From CAYQSU01 sp964420325 (GTDB lineage: Bacteria; Pseudomonadota; Alphaproteobacteria; Rhodospirillales; Defluviicoccaceae): DNA of 23,660 nt. Below are positions 15,065 through 23,660 of the stretch, piece after piece. The notes beneath the pieces were generated by a model. It had not been told where the DNA came from. It saw nothing but the letters and a program-made list of their open reading frames with translations, and ran no database searches. The stretch is taken from positions 1-23,660 of the forward strand of contig CAYQSU010000056.1 in the NCBI GenBank assembly GCA_964420325.1, written 5' to 3'. How positions within the stretch are numbered: position 1 is the stretch's first letter; each line of letters begins with the position of its first letter. A program made the position numbers and the translations under genes.

Positions 15065-16402
15065 CTAGATGATCTTGCGTTGGCGGAGCTGGTTGATCTC
15101 CTCCGCCGACAGCTCGAGAAGTTCCCTCATGATCTCGTACGTGGCGTTGCCCAGCGGCGGACCGAGATTGGTGATCCGCCCGGGCGTCTCGGAAAGCGTC
15201 GGCACCACCCCGGGGATCACGACCTCGCCGACCCCCGGCTCCTCGATCCTCACCAGGTTGCCCCGCGCCTGGAAATGCTCGTCCTCGAAGATGTCGGCGA
15301 TGCTGTTGAGCTTGCCGATGGGAACCTGGGATCGGAGGCAGCGCTCCATCAGCTCGTCGCGGGTCAGGGAGCCGGCCCACTCGTTGACGATCTGATTGAC
15401 GGTGTCGCGAGCCGCCAACCGCTTCCGCTGCTCGCCGTAGGCGTTGCTGGAGGCGAGCTGCGGTCGCTCCATGGCCTCGGCGAGGCGATCGAACATCTTG
15501 TCGGTGGTGCAGGCGATGGCCACCCACTTGCCGTCCTTGGTGCGGAAATGGCCGTGCGGAACGGCGACGAAGCTGCCGGCACCCTCGCGCTCGCGGATCT
15601 TCCCGAACACATCGTAGGCGGCGGCGATCTCGTCGAGTTCGCGAAACACGGCCTCGTAGATGCCGATGTCGATCACCTGGCCGCGGCCCGTCTTCTCCTT
15701 GTGGCGAAGCGCCAGCATCACGCCGATGGTGCCGTAGAGGCTGCTCATGTAGTCGCCCAAGGGGGATGAGCTCGGCGTCACCGGCGTCTCGCCCGGAAAA
15801 CCCGTGTGGTAGGAGAGGCCGCCGAAGGCGTGCGCGATGTGAGCGAAACCGGAGCGTCGACGATAGGGTCCGGTCTGGCCATAGCCCGAAACCCTCAGCA
15901 TCACCAGGCCCGCATTGGCCCTGCTGAGCGCGTCCCAACCAAGCCCCCATTCCTCGAGCGTGCCGGGGCGGAAGTTCTCGACGAGGACGTCGGACTTGGC
16001 GATCAGCTTGAGGAAGATCTCGACACCCTTGGGCTGCCGGAGATCGACGGTCACCGACTTGCGGTTCCGGGCCTCGCTCAGCCACGCCAGGGTGGCGTCG
16101 TGCCGCTTCGTCTGCGTGCCGAAGCGCCGCATCGGATCGCCGGCAAGGGGGTGCTCGACCTTGAGCACCTCGGCCCCGAATTCGGCCATGACCGAAGCCG
16201 CATACGGGCCGGCGAGGAACGTCCCCAGGTCAATGACGCGGATGCCGGCGAGCGGCAGGGGCTTCTCCGCAGGCTCCGCGTCTTGCTTCGCGGCCGGCCG
16301 GGTCCCGCCGACACCCTGCTCTGCCGGCTCTGCCGGCACGTCGGCGGCCTTGCGTTTCTTTCTCTCCTTAGCGTCCCGGGCCTGGTCCTCATTCGAATCC
16401 AT
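15065..16402 (-). CDS. CaiB/BaiF CoA-transferase, candidate SmtA-like subunit
   Basis: The 445-residue protein has a class III CoA-transferase core beginning at about residue 49 (LPLAGIRVIDLGTFLAGPY), preceded by a ~48-residue charged, Lys/Glu/Ala-rich N-terminal extension. RNRKSVTVDLRQPKG (112-126), SGYGQTGPYRRRSGFAHIAH (172-191) and catalytic Asp217 in LGDYMSSLYG are present. The start at 16402 has a strong GGGAGGAG ribosome site, so the extension is translated. Together with the downstream paralogue it likely forms a two-subunit transferase for C4/C5 dicarboxylates, as in SmtAB, whose alpha subunit also carries a charged extension as far as I recall. It is transcribed away from the N gap and may be downstream of the CitE-like gene. 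Confidence 0.9.
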   Translation of the reverse strand: MDSNEDQARDAKERKKRKAADVPAEPAEQGVGGTRPAAKQDAEPAEKPLPLAGIRVIDLGTFLAGPYAASVMAEFGAEVLKVEHPLAGDPMRRFGTQTKRHDATLAWLSEARNRKSVTVDLRQPKGVEIFLKLIAKSDVLVENFRPGTLEEWGLGWDALSRANAGLVMLRVSGYGQTGPYRRRSGFAHIAHAFGGLSYHTGFPGETPVTPSSSPLGDYMSSLYGTIGVMLALRHKEKTGRGQVIDIGIYEAVFRELDEIAAAYDVFGKIREREGAGSFVAVPHGHFRTKDGKWVAIACTTDKMFDRLAEAMERPQLASSNAYGEQRKRLAARDTVNQIVNEWAGSLTRDELMERCLRSQVPIGKLNSIADIFEDEHFQARGNLVRIEEPGVGEVVIPGVVPTLSETPGRITNLGPPLGNATYEIMRELLELSAEEINQLRQRKII

Positions 16403-16679
16403 TGCACGTCTCCTCCCGTGGTGTCGGCCCTGTTCCGGCCCACGTCGGTCAGCCAGCGCTATCCGTTCGCTGGCCGCAGCACAAACAGCGGCGAACCGAC
16501 GCCTCTCGCAGCCAGTCGGATCGAGGGATCAAGGCGCAAACCCCAGCTGCGGGAGAACGGCCCCCGTCGCCCACTCTCGCCTCTCGAACGCCCCGGGAGA
16601 GCGACTCTGTCGCTTGCCCCCCTTCTGAATGGCTGTCTCTGAGTTTCTTGTTGGCGAACCGTCGCAAGCCCGGCCGCGC
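16403..16679. other. 277-bp stretch between candidate smtA and the assembly gap
   Basis: No supportable gene is found on either strand. Open frames here have no recognisable protein pattern. It contains the smtA ribosome site at its left end. I see no convincing promoter pair on the minus strand. Confidence 0.5.
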
Positions 16680-16779
16680 NNNNNNNNNNNNNNNNNNNNN
16701 NNNNNNNNNNNNNNNNNNNNNNNNNNNNNNNNNNNNNNNNNNNNNNNNNNNNNNNNNNNNNNNNNNNNNNNNNNNNNNN
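16680..16779. other. Assembly gap, exactly 100 N
   Basis: The round number shows a placeholder of unknown real length. It removes the last few codons of the CitE-like gene. It also hides whatever lies between that gene and the CoA-transferase pair, including the possibility that the two flanks are not truly adjacent at this distance. Confidence 0.98.
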
Positions 16780-17652
16780 GTGCTGAAGGTCAGCGATCGC
16801 TTCGGCCATCGCCACCAGCCGCTTCGCACTCTCCACGTGCAGATTCTCGATCAGCCTGCCGTCGACGACGACGACCCCCTTGCCCTCGGCGGCGGCGGCG
16901 GCGTGGGCGGCGATGATTTTTCGCGACCACTCCACGTCCTCCGGCGCCGGCGTGAACACCTTGTTGCAGGTGGCGACGGTCTTGGGGTGGATCAGGGTCT
17001 TGCCGTCGAAGCCGAGCTCGGCGCCCTGCCGGCAGGCGAACTCGAACCCGTCATCGTCCGAGAGATCGAGGAAGACTCCGTCGAGGATGGCGAGCCGCGC
17101 CGCCCGCGCCGCCAGCGTGCAGAGACCGAGCGAGGTGATCATCGGCAGGCGCTCGCGGGTGTGGGCGCAGTCCAGCTCCTTGGCCAGATCCGAGGTGCCC
17201 ATCACCAGGCAGCCCATGCGCCATGACGCCTCGGCGATGCTGTGGCACTCGAGCACGCTGCGCGGCGTCTCCATCATCGCCCAGATGGCCATGTCGTGGG
17301 GCGCGTCGTTGCCCCGCATCAGCGCTTCCAGCTGGCGAATGGAATCGGCACTCTCAACCTTCGGCAGGAGAATGGCGTCGGCGCCGGTCCGGCAGGCGGC
17401 GACGATATCCTGATAGCCCCAGGGCGTCGAAAGACCGTTGACCCGGATGACCACCTCGCGCTTGCCGTAGGCGCCCTTCACCGCGGCCCGACAGACCTGC
17501 TCGCGGGCGATGTCCTTGGCGTCCGGTGCGACGGCATCCTCCAGGTCGAGGATCAGACCGTCGGCGGGAATCGACCGCGCCTTTTCAAGCGCGCGAGCGT
17601 TCGACCCCGGCATGTAGAGCACGCTTCGACGCGGGCGAGCGGTTGTCAGCAT
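16780..17652 (-). CDS. CitE/HpcH-family malyl-CoA lyase or (3S)-malyl-CoA thioesterase, 3' end in gap
   Basis: The 291 visible residues form a CitE-like TIM barrel that cleaves or hydrolyses malyl-CoA-type thioesters. RRSVLYMPGSNARALEKA (8-25), LILDLEDAVAPD (33-44), Arg70 in VIRVNG, MMETP with metal-ligand Glu128 and MGTSDLAKEL with Asp155 are all present. FDGKTLIHP and the closing VVVVDGRLIENLHVESA are close to (3S)-malyl-CoA thioesterase (Mcl2) of Rhodobacter rather than the larger Mcl1 lyase. Comparison with that family suggests only about 5-15 residues are lost in the gap. GGAGGAG precedes the ATG at 17652; a 12-codon longer start is less likely. Citramalyl-CoA lyase is an alternative, fitting the hydratase and CoA-transferases nearby. 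Confidence 0.88.
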
Positions 17653-17715
17653 GTCTCGGTCTCCTCCCATACACGCGACGAACTTCACGAGCGCAACGCT
17701 CTTCGCAGGTGCGAG

Positions 17716-17745
17716 ATGTTACTCCCGAAACGGCGGACAAGGCAA
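17716..17745 (-). promoter_or_regulatory. Candidate promoter of the CitE-like gene
   Basis: TTGCCT (17740-17745), an 18-bp spacer and TAACAT (17716-17721) lie 63 bp upstream of the start codon. The -10 is fair and the -35 partial. It would separate this gene from asd, which ends at 17848. Confidence 0.4.
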
Positions 17746-17847
17746 GTCGACCGCAGCACGATCGGCAGGCGAGGACATCGCGGCGACCGGCCAAGGTGAT
17801 GGGAGCGGGGCCGCCTCGAGCGACCGTGCCCGCGACGACGCCCGGCT

Positions 17848-18879
17848 TCAGGCGGCCTTTCGCATGTAGGAGCGAACCAGCTCCTCGGCGATCTGCACGG
17901 CATTCAAGGCGGCGCCCTTGCGCAGGTTGTCGGCCACCACCCAAAGGCTCAAGCCGTTCTTCACGGTCGAATCCTTGCGCACGCGGCTGACGTAGACCTG
18001 ATCCTCGCCGGCGCACTCGGCGGGCGTCACGTAGCCTTCGTCGAGCTGATGGTCGATCAGGCTGACCCCTGGCGCGGTGCGCAGCGCCCGCCGCGCGTCC
18101 TCGACGCTGAGCGGCTCCTCGAACTCGACATTGACCGCCTCGGCGTGGCCGATAAACACCGGCACCCGCACACAGGTCGCCGTCACCTGGATGTCGGCGC
18201 CCATGATCTTGCGGGTCTCGACGGCCATCTTCCATTCCTCCTTGGTCGAGCCGTCGTCCATGAACACGTCGATGTGGGGGATGACGTTGAAGGCGATCTG
18301 CTTGGTGAACTTCTCCTGGGACGACCGCCACGGCTCGTTGACATAGATGCCGCGGGTCTGGTTGAACAGCTCGTCCATCGCCGCCTTGCCGGCGCCCGAC
18401 ACCGACTGATAGGTGGCGACGACCACCCGCTTGATGGTCGCCAGGTCGTGAAGCGGCTTCAGCGCCACCACCATCTGGATCGTCGAGCAGTTGGGATTGG
18501 CGATGATGCCGCGCTTCTTGTAATCGGCGATGGCCGACGCGTTGACCTCCGGCACCACCAGCGGCACGTCCGGCTCCATGCGGAAATACGAGGTGTTGTC
18601 GATGACCACGGCGCCGGCCGCCGCCGCTCTCGGGCCGTGCACCGCCGACACCTTGGCCCCCGGCGAGGACAGAACGATATCGATGCCGCGGAAGTCGAAG
18701 TCCGCGAGGTTGACGACCTTGAGCACCTTGTCCTCGCCGTACGACACCTCCCGCCCGACCGAGCCTTCGGAGGCCAACGCCACCACCTCGTCGGCCGGAA
18801 ACTTGCGCTCGGCGAGCGTCTGCAGCATCTCCCGCCCGACATTGCCGGTGGCACCCACCACCGCGACCCTGTAACCCAT
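17848..18879 (-). CDS. asd: Aspartate-semialdehyde dehydrogenase
   Basis: Asd reduces aspartyl phosphate to aspartate semialdehyde with NADPH, feeding lysine, diaminopimelate, threonine and methionine synthesis. The 343-residue product opens with the Rossmann motif VAVVGATGNVGREML. The active cysteine is Cys131 in IANPNCSTIQ, and the VATYQSVSGAGKAAMDEL block follows. Length and layout match the Gram-negative/USG-1-like Asd branch. The start at 18879 has GGAGG seven bases upstream; a five-codon longer reading is unlikely. It lies 108 bp after glmS on the same strand. Confidence 0.97.
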   Translation of the reverse strand: MGYRVAVVGATGNVGREMLQTLAERKFPADEVVALASEGSVGREVSYGEDKVLKVVNLADFDFRGIDIVLSSPGAKVSAVHGPRAAAAGAVVIDNTSYFRMEPDVPLVVPEVNASAIADYKKRGIIANPNCSTIQMVVALKPLHDLATIKRVVVATYQSVSGAGKAAMDELFNQTRGIYVNEPWRSSQEKFTKQIAFNVIPHIDVFMDDGSTKEEWKMAVETRKIMGADIQVTATCVRVPVFIGHAEAVNVEFEEPLSVEDARRALRTAPGVSLIDHQLDEGYVTPAECAGEDQVYVSRVRKDSTVKNGLSLWVVADNLRKGAALNAVQIAEELVRSYMRKAA

Positions 18880-18899
18880 GCAAGGCCTCCACATGTTTT

Positions 18900-18917
18900 G
18901 GGCCGCCGCTGCGGCCC
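18900..18917 (-). promoter_or_regulatory. Hairpin in the asd leader
   Basis: GGGCCGC and GCGGCCC form a perfect 7-bp stem with a 4-nt loop, about 20 bp before the asd start. On the asd strand it is followed by AAAA, not T, so it is not a normal terminator. A partial promoter (TTGAAA, 17 bp, TAGGTG) lies just upstream. It may shape the leader, for instance by protecting or hiding the ribosome site. Confidence 0.3.
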
Positions 18918-18987
18918 GTCAGCGATCACCTACGCGCGCTGCGGGTGTTTTTCAAGAGAGATCCGTTGTTCTTCGCGCCCGCGGCGG

Positions 18988-20811
<1,824 letters not shown>

Positions 20812-20817
20812 TTCGGA

Positions 20818-22188
20818 TCAGACCTTCTGCTTGCTCCCGGGGGCCTTGGCCTTCTCGGCCCGGCGGCGCTCGCGGAAACGCTTCGCCCAGTCGCGGTGGA
20901 CGGTATGCGGGCCGCGCGTCAGAGCCAGCGCGTCGGCCGGGACGTCCTTGCTGATGGCGCTGGCGGCGCCGACGATGGCGCCGTCGCCGATCTTGACGGG
21001 GGCGATCAGGCAGGTGTTCGAGCCGATGAAGGCGCCGGCGCCGATGTCGGTGTGACTCTTGAGGAACCCGTCGTAGTTGCAGGTGATGGTGCCGGCGCCG
21101 ATGTTGGCGCGGGCGCCGACGCGGGCGTCGCCGATGTAGGTGAGGTGATTGACCTTCGCCCCTTCCTCGACGCAGGCGTTCTTGATCTCGACGAAGTTGC
21201 CGATGTGGGCCTCCGACGCGATCAGCGCGCCCGGCCGCAGCCGTGCGAACGGACCGATCACGGCACCGGCATCGATGGTCGCGCCTTCGAGGTGCGAGAA
21301 CGGCCGGATCTCGACCTCGTCGCCGACGGTTACTCCCGGCCCGAACACCACGAAGGGACCGATGGTGACGTCCCGCCCGAGCCGGGTGTCGTGGCAAAGG
21401 AACACGGTCGACGGATCGACCAGCGTCGCTCCTTCGGCCATCGCCCCGGTGCGCAGGCGGCTCTGGACGATGGCCTCGACCCGGGCGAGATCGGCGCGGG
21501 AGTTGACGCCGAGAAGCTCGTCGGCATCGCCCTCGGCCGCTGCGCACGATATGCCGTCGGCGCGGGCAATGCCGACGACATCGGTGAGGTAGTACTCGCC
21601 CTTGGCGTTGCCGCGGCCGACGCGGTCGAGGAGGGCGAACAGGCGACGGCCGTCGATCGCCATCGCGCCGGCGTTGCAGAGGGGGACGGCGAGCTCGTCG
21701 GGGGTCGCGTCCTTGGCCTCGACGATGGCCTCGAGGCCGCCGTTGGCTCCCACGATCAGGCGGCCGTAAGCGCCGGGGTCCGGCGGGCGGAAGCCGAGTA
21801 CCGCCACGGCCGGCTCGTCCGCCGCTCGGCGGGCGGCCAACAGCCGTTCGAGGGTGGCCGCCGAGATCAGCGGGGTGTCGCCATAGACCACCAGCACGTC
21901 GCCGGCGAAGCCTTCGAGGGCGGGCCTTGCCGCCATCACCGCGTGCCCGGTACCGAGGCGCGGGCTCTGGACCACGGTCGGGTGCGGGCGGACGGCGTCG
22001 GCGACCCCCTCCATGCCGTCACCGACGACAACGACGACGCGGTCCGGCTGAAGCGCGTCGACGGCGTCGAGGACATAGGCGATCATCGGCCGGCCGGCGA
22101 CCACATGCATCACCTTCGGCAGGTGCGAGCGCATGCGCGTACCCTGCCCCGCGGCCAGAACGACGACGGCCGTCTCACCGCTGCTCAT
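20818..22188 (-). CDS. glmU: Bifunctional GlmU: GlcN-1-P acetyltransferase / GlcNAc-1-P uridyltransferase
   Basis: GlmU carries out the last two steps to UDP-GlcNAc. The 456-residue protein has the nucleotidyltransferase signature LAAGQGTRMRSHLPKVMH at residues 11-28. After the pyrophosphorylase domain, a left-handed beta-helix of hexapeptide repeats begins near residue 250, ending in the usual basic C terminus. The GPFARLRPGA and NFVEIKNA stretches contain expected acetyltransferase residues. The ATG at 22188 gives the typical length, while the longer open frame upstream has no homology. It heads the glmU-glmS pair and is divergent from gph with 121 bp between start codons. Confidence 0.97.
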   Translation of the reverse strand: MSSGETAVVVLAAGQGTRMRSHLPKVMHVVAGRPMIAYVLDAVDALQPDRVVVVVGDGMEGVADAVRPHPTVVQSPRLGTGHAVMAARPALEGFAGDVLVVYGDTPLISAATLERLLAARRAADEPAVAVLGFRPPDPGAYGRLIVGANGGLEAIVEAKDATPDELAVPLCNAGAMAIDGRRLFALLDRVGRGNAKGEYYLTDVVGIARADGISCAAAEGDADELLGVNSRADLARVEAIVQSRLRTGAMAEGATLVDPSTVFLCHDTRLGRDVTIGPFVVFGPGVTVGDEVEIRPFSHLEGATIDAGAVIGPFARLRPGALIASEAHIGNFVEIKNACVEEGAKVNHLTYIGDARVGARANIGAGTITCNYDGFLKSHTDIGAGAFIGSNTCLIAPVKIGDGAIVGAASAISKDVPADALALTRGPHTVHRDWAKRFRERRRAEKAKAPGSKQKV

Positions 22189-22309
22189 GCCTTGGGCCCG
22201 TGGCACCCGATCGATCGACAGCAACCGCGCACGGCCCGGACCTTGCCATATGCTGCAAAACCGGCCAAGTGAAAGATTGTTGCCGATTGTTTCCGAACGA
22301 AGGGTAGCC

Positions 22310-22981
22310 ATGCGCGCGCTCAAGGCGGTGGTTTTCGACCTCGACGGTACGCTGGTCGACAGCGCCCCCGATCTGCAGGCGGCCGTCAATCGCCTGCTCG
22401 CCGTGATCGGCCGCCCGCCGCTCGGTCTCGAAGCGGTGACGATGATGATCGGCGACGGTGCGGCGAAGCTCGTCGAGCGGGCGGTCAAGGCGACGGGCGG
22501 CCTCTCCCCGGAGGACGACGTGGCGTTGCTGACCCAGCGGTTTCTCGGGATCTACGAGGGCCACACCGTCGAGCGGACGCGGCCCTACCCGGGCGTGCCG
22601 GAGCTGCTGGCGAGGCTCAGGGTCGACGGGCTCGCGCTCGGCATCTGCACCAACAAGCCGGAGGCGCCGACCCGCGAACTCCTGCACGAGCTCCACCTTG
22701 ACGGCCACTTCTCGGCCGTGTTCGGCGGCGACAGCCTCGACGGCGTGCGCAAGCCCGATCCGCGCCTTCTGCAAGCCGTGCTGGCGGCGCTCGACGTCGG
22801 TGCCGCCGAAGCGGTGATGGTCGGCGACAACGCCAACGACGTGCAGGTGGCGCGCGCCGCCGGGGTGCCGGTGATCCTGCGCGCCGGCGGCTACACGCGC
22901 GTTCCCGCCGAAGCCTTGGGCGCGGACCTGGTCATCGACGATCTGCGGGCACTGCCCGAGGCGCTTGGCCGGCTTTCTTGA
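22310..22981 (+). CDS. gph: Phosphoglycolate phosphatase (HAD family)
   Basis: This 223-residue HAD-superfamily phosphatase probably hydrolyses 2-phosphoglycolate to glycolate, a repair reaction. Motif I FDLDGTLVDSAPDL has the nucleophile Asp10 and acid Asp12. Motif II is TN at 114-115, motif III Lys148 in RKPDP, and motif IV MVGDNANDV has Asp173 and Asp177. The last reads GDNAND where many homologues have GDSxND. The helical cap is between residues 17 and 85. Start at 22310 is supported by AGGG upstream and the immediate HAD motif. The gph/glmU divergent arrangement is familiar in alphaproteobacteria. Exact substrate is inferred by family. Confidence 0.92.
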   Translation: MRALKAVVFDLDGTLVDSAPDLQAAVNRLLAVIGRPPLGLEAVTMMIGDGAAKLVERAVKATGGLSPEDDVALLTQRFLGIYEGHTVERTRPYPGVPELLARLRVDGLALGICTNKPEAPTRELLHELHLDGHFSAVFGGDSLDGVRKPDPRLLQAVLAALDVGAAEAVMVGDNANDVQVARAAGVPVILRAGGYTRVPAEALGADLVIDDLRALPEALGRLS

Positions 22982-23006
22982 CACCCTCTTGCCGGCGCCA
23001 TTAAAT
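22978..23006 (+). promoter_or_regulatory. Promoter of tRNA-Val, overlapping the gph stop
   Basis: Perfect -35 TTGACA (22978-22983), a 17-bp spacer and TTAAAT (23001-23006) lie 20 bp before the tRNA. The TGA stop of gph is inside the -35 box, so the coding end and the promoter share bases. Confidence 0.75.
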
Positions 23007-23026
23007 GACGCCGTCCCGGAGCACAC

Positions 23027-23101
23027 GGGCGCGTAGCTCAGCGGGAGAGCACCGTCTTCACACGGCGGGGGTCGCTGGTTCAATCCCAGCCGCGCCCACC
23101 A
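23027..23101 (+). tRNA. tRNA-Val (anticodon CAC)
   Basis: Acceptor stem GGGCGCG/CGCGCCC, D-arm GCTC..GAGC, anticodon stem CCGTC/GGCGG with loop TTCACAC (anticodon CAC) and T-arm GCTGG-TTCAATC-CCAGC are all present, and CCA is encoded. It decodes GUG valine codons. Total 75 nt. Confidence 0.97.
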
Positions 23102-23115
23102 CGGCCGCGAAGCGC

Positions 23116-23660
23116 TTACGTGGCGCCTCCGTCCGGGGCGTACACCTTGAACGTGCCACTCGCATCCTGGTTGGTGACCGTGTATCCGCCGAGATCGGCG
23201 TTGATGCGGACGTCGTCGACGAGCAGGCGGGAATCGAAATCCCCGACGTGGACATCGTCGTTGAACACGGCGAAGCCGAGATCGAGCGGGCCAGCGTCCC
23301 TGATGGTCAGGGAGAACAGCGTCCAATCGGCGGATCCCTGGTGAAAGAAGGGCGGATCCACCGCGCGGCCGTCGAACAGCTTGAACGCCTGGCCGTTGAT
23401 GGTGACGACGGCGAGGTCGTTCCAGCCGACGTTGGCGAAGTCGCGGTTGTCGAAGGCGGCCAGGAACGAGACCACGTCGCCGGCTTGGATGCCGTCGATG
23501 GTCGCACGCATGCCGGCGCCGTTGACCGGCAGGGAGTTGTCCGCATCGAGGAAGACGTGCCTCAGCCCCTTGAGGCTCGGGTCGAGGCCGAGGAAGGTGA
23601 CGAGGCCGGATCCGGGCCGGTTGAACGAGTTGCCGTTGGCGGTGAGGAGGGCGAAGGCGT
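23116..23660 (-). CDS. C-terminal part of a secreted/surface beta-sandwich protein (runs off window)
   Basis: The frame is open from the right edge of the window to the TAA at 23116, about 180 codons, so only the C-terminal part is seen. The sequence has a pattern found in anchor-type and VCBS/cadherin-like repeat domains of large bacterial surface proteins. It has FLGLDPSLKGL early, a G-D-V-V-S-F-x-A-A-F-D strand, WNDLAVVTING, LGFAVFNDDVHVGDF and a closing SRLLVDDVRINAD. Asp and Asn are frequent and Cys and Lys nearly absent, as in exported calcium-binding adhesins. There is no sorting motif or terminal helix at the end. It is convergent with tRNA-Val, 14 bp away. Function is likely extracellular; no more can be said. 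Confidence 0.75.
   Translation of the reverse strand, partial: AFALLTANGNSFNRPGSGLVTFLGLDPSLKGLRHVFLDADNSLPVNGAGMRATIDGIQAGDVVSFLAAFDNRDFANVGWNDLAVVTINGQAFKLFDGRAVDPPFFHQGSADWTLFSLTIRDAGPLDLGFAVFNDDVHVGDFDSRLLVDDVRINADLGGYTVTNQDASGTFKVYAPDGGAT

Noticed and set aside
18900..18917. Perfect 7-bp stem after glmS considered as a terminator
   Set aside because: On the minus strand it is followed by A residues and lies close to the asd ribosome site; no T run follows on the transcribed strand.

Overview
The window is GC-rich bacterial chromosome. Its gene content (GlmU-GlmS pair with divergent gph, RlmN, CspA-type protein, many CaiB/BaiF CoA-transferases) and promoter style suggest an alphaproteobacterium, probably near Rhodospirillales. 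That assignment is inference from gene families; there is no rRNA or other firm marker here. A run of exactly 100 N (16680-16779) is a scaffold gap of unknown true length.

Layout. (1) 1-3661, minus strand: secreted rhodanese, rlmN, a GT39/ArnT-like membrane glycosyltransferase and a PAP2 phosphatase cut by the window edge. These are tightly packed or overlapping and probably one transcript. (2) 3882-5508, minus: a cold-shock protein with a long leader and a CaiB/BaiF CoA-transferase. (3) 5509-9885, plus: a 421-bp divergent control region with a near-consensus promoter, then a four-gene Na+-translocating decarboxylase operon. Its parts are carboxyltransferase, OadG-like anchor, biotin carrier and membrane beta subunit; methylmalonyl-CoA decarboxylase is the best guess. 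A small membrane ORF follows. (4) 9898-12883: a membrane-anchored TIR protein, tRNA-Gly(CCC), an unassigned radical SAM protein with extra cysteines, and a protein made of three DUF2934-like repeats at an exact 66-residue period with a basic Ala/Pro/Lys tail. (5) 12938-17652: a C4/C5-dicarboxylyl-CoA set, with a MaoC/mesaconyl-CoA hydratase-like gene on plus facing two tandem SmtA/SmtB-like CoA-transferases and a CitE/malyl-CoA lyase-thioesterase-like gene on minus. (6) 17848-22981: asd, glmS and glmU on minus, with gph divergent on plus. (7) 23027-23660: tRNA-Val(CAC) with a strong promoter, convergent with the 3' end of a secreted or surface protein gene.

How it may fit together (inference). 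The CoA-transferases, hydratase and CitE-like enzyme could activate dicarboxylates such as malate, mesaconate, itaconate or citramalate as CoA thioesters and cleave or hydrolyse them. The decarboxylase would turn methylmalonyl-CoA into propionyl-CoA and export Na+. Together this resembles a module for propionyl-CoA/succinyl-CoA/malyl-CoA exchange. The TIR protein, the radical SAM gene and the triple-repeat protein lie between the two metabolic blocks and are the least explained parts of the window.
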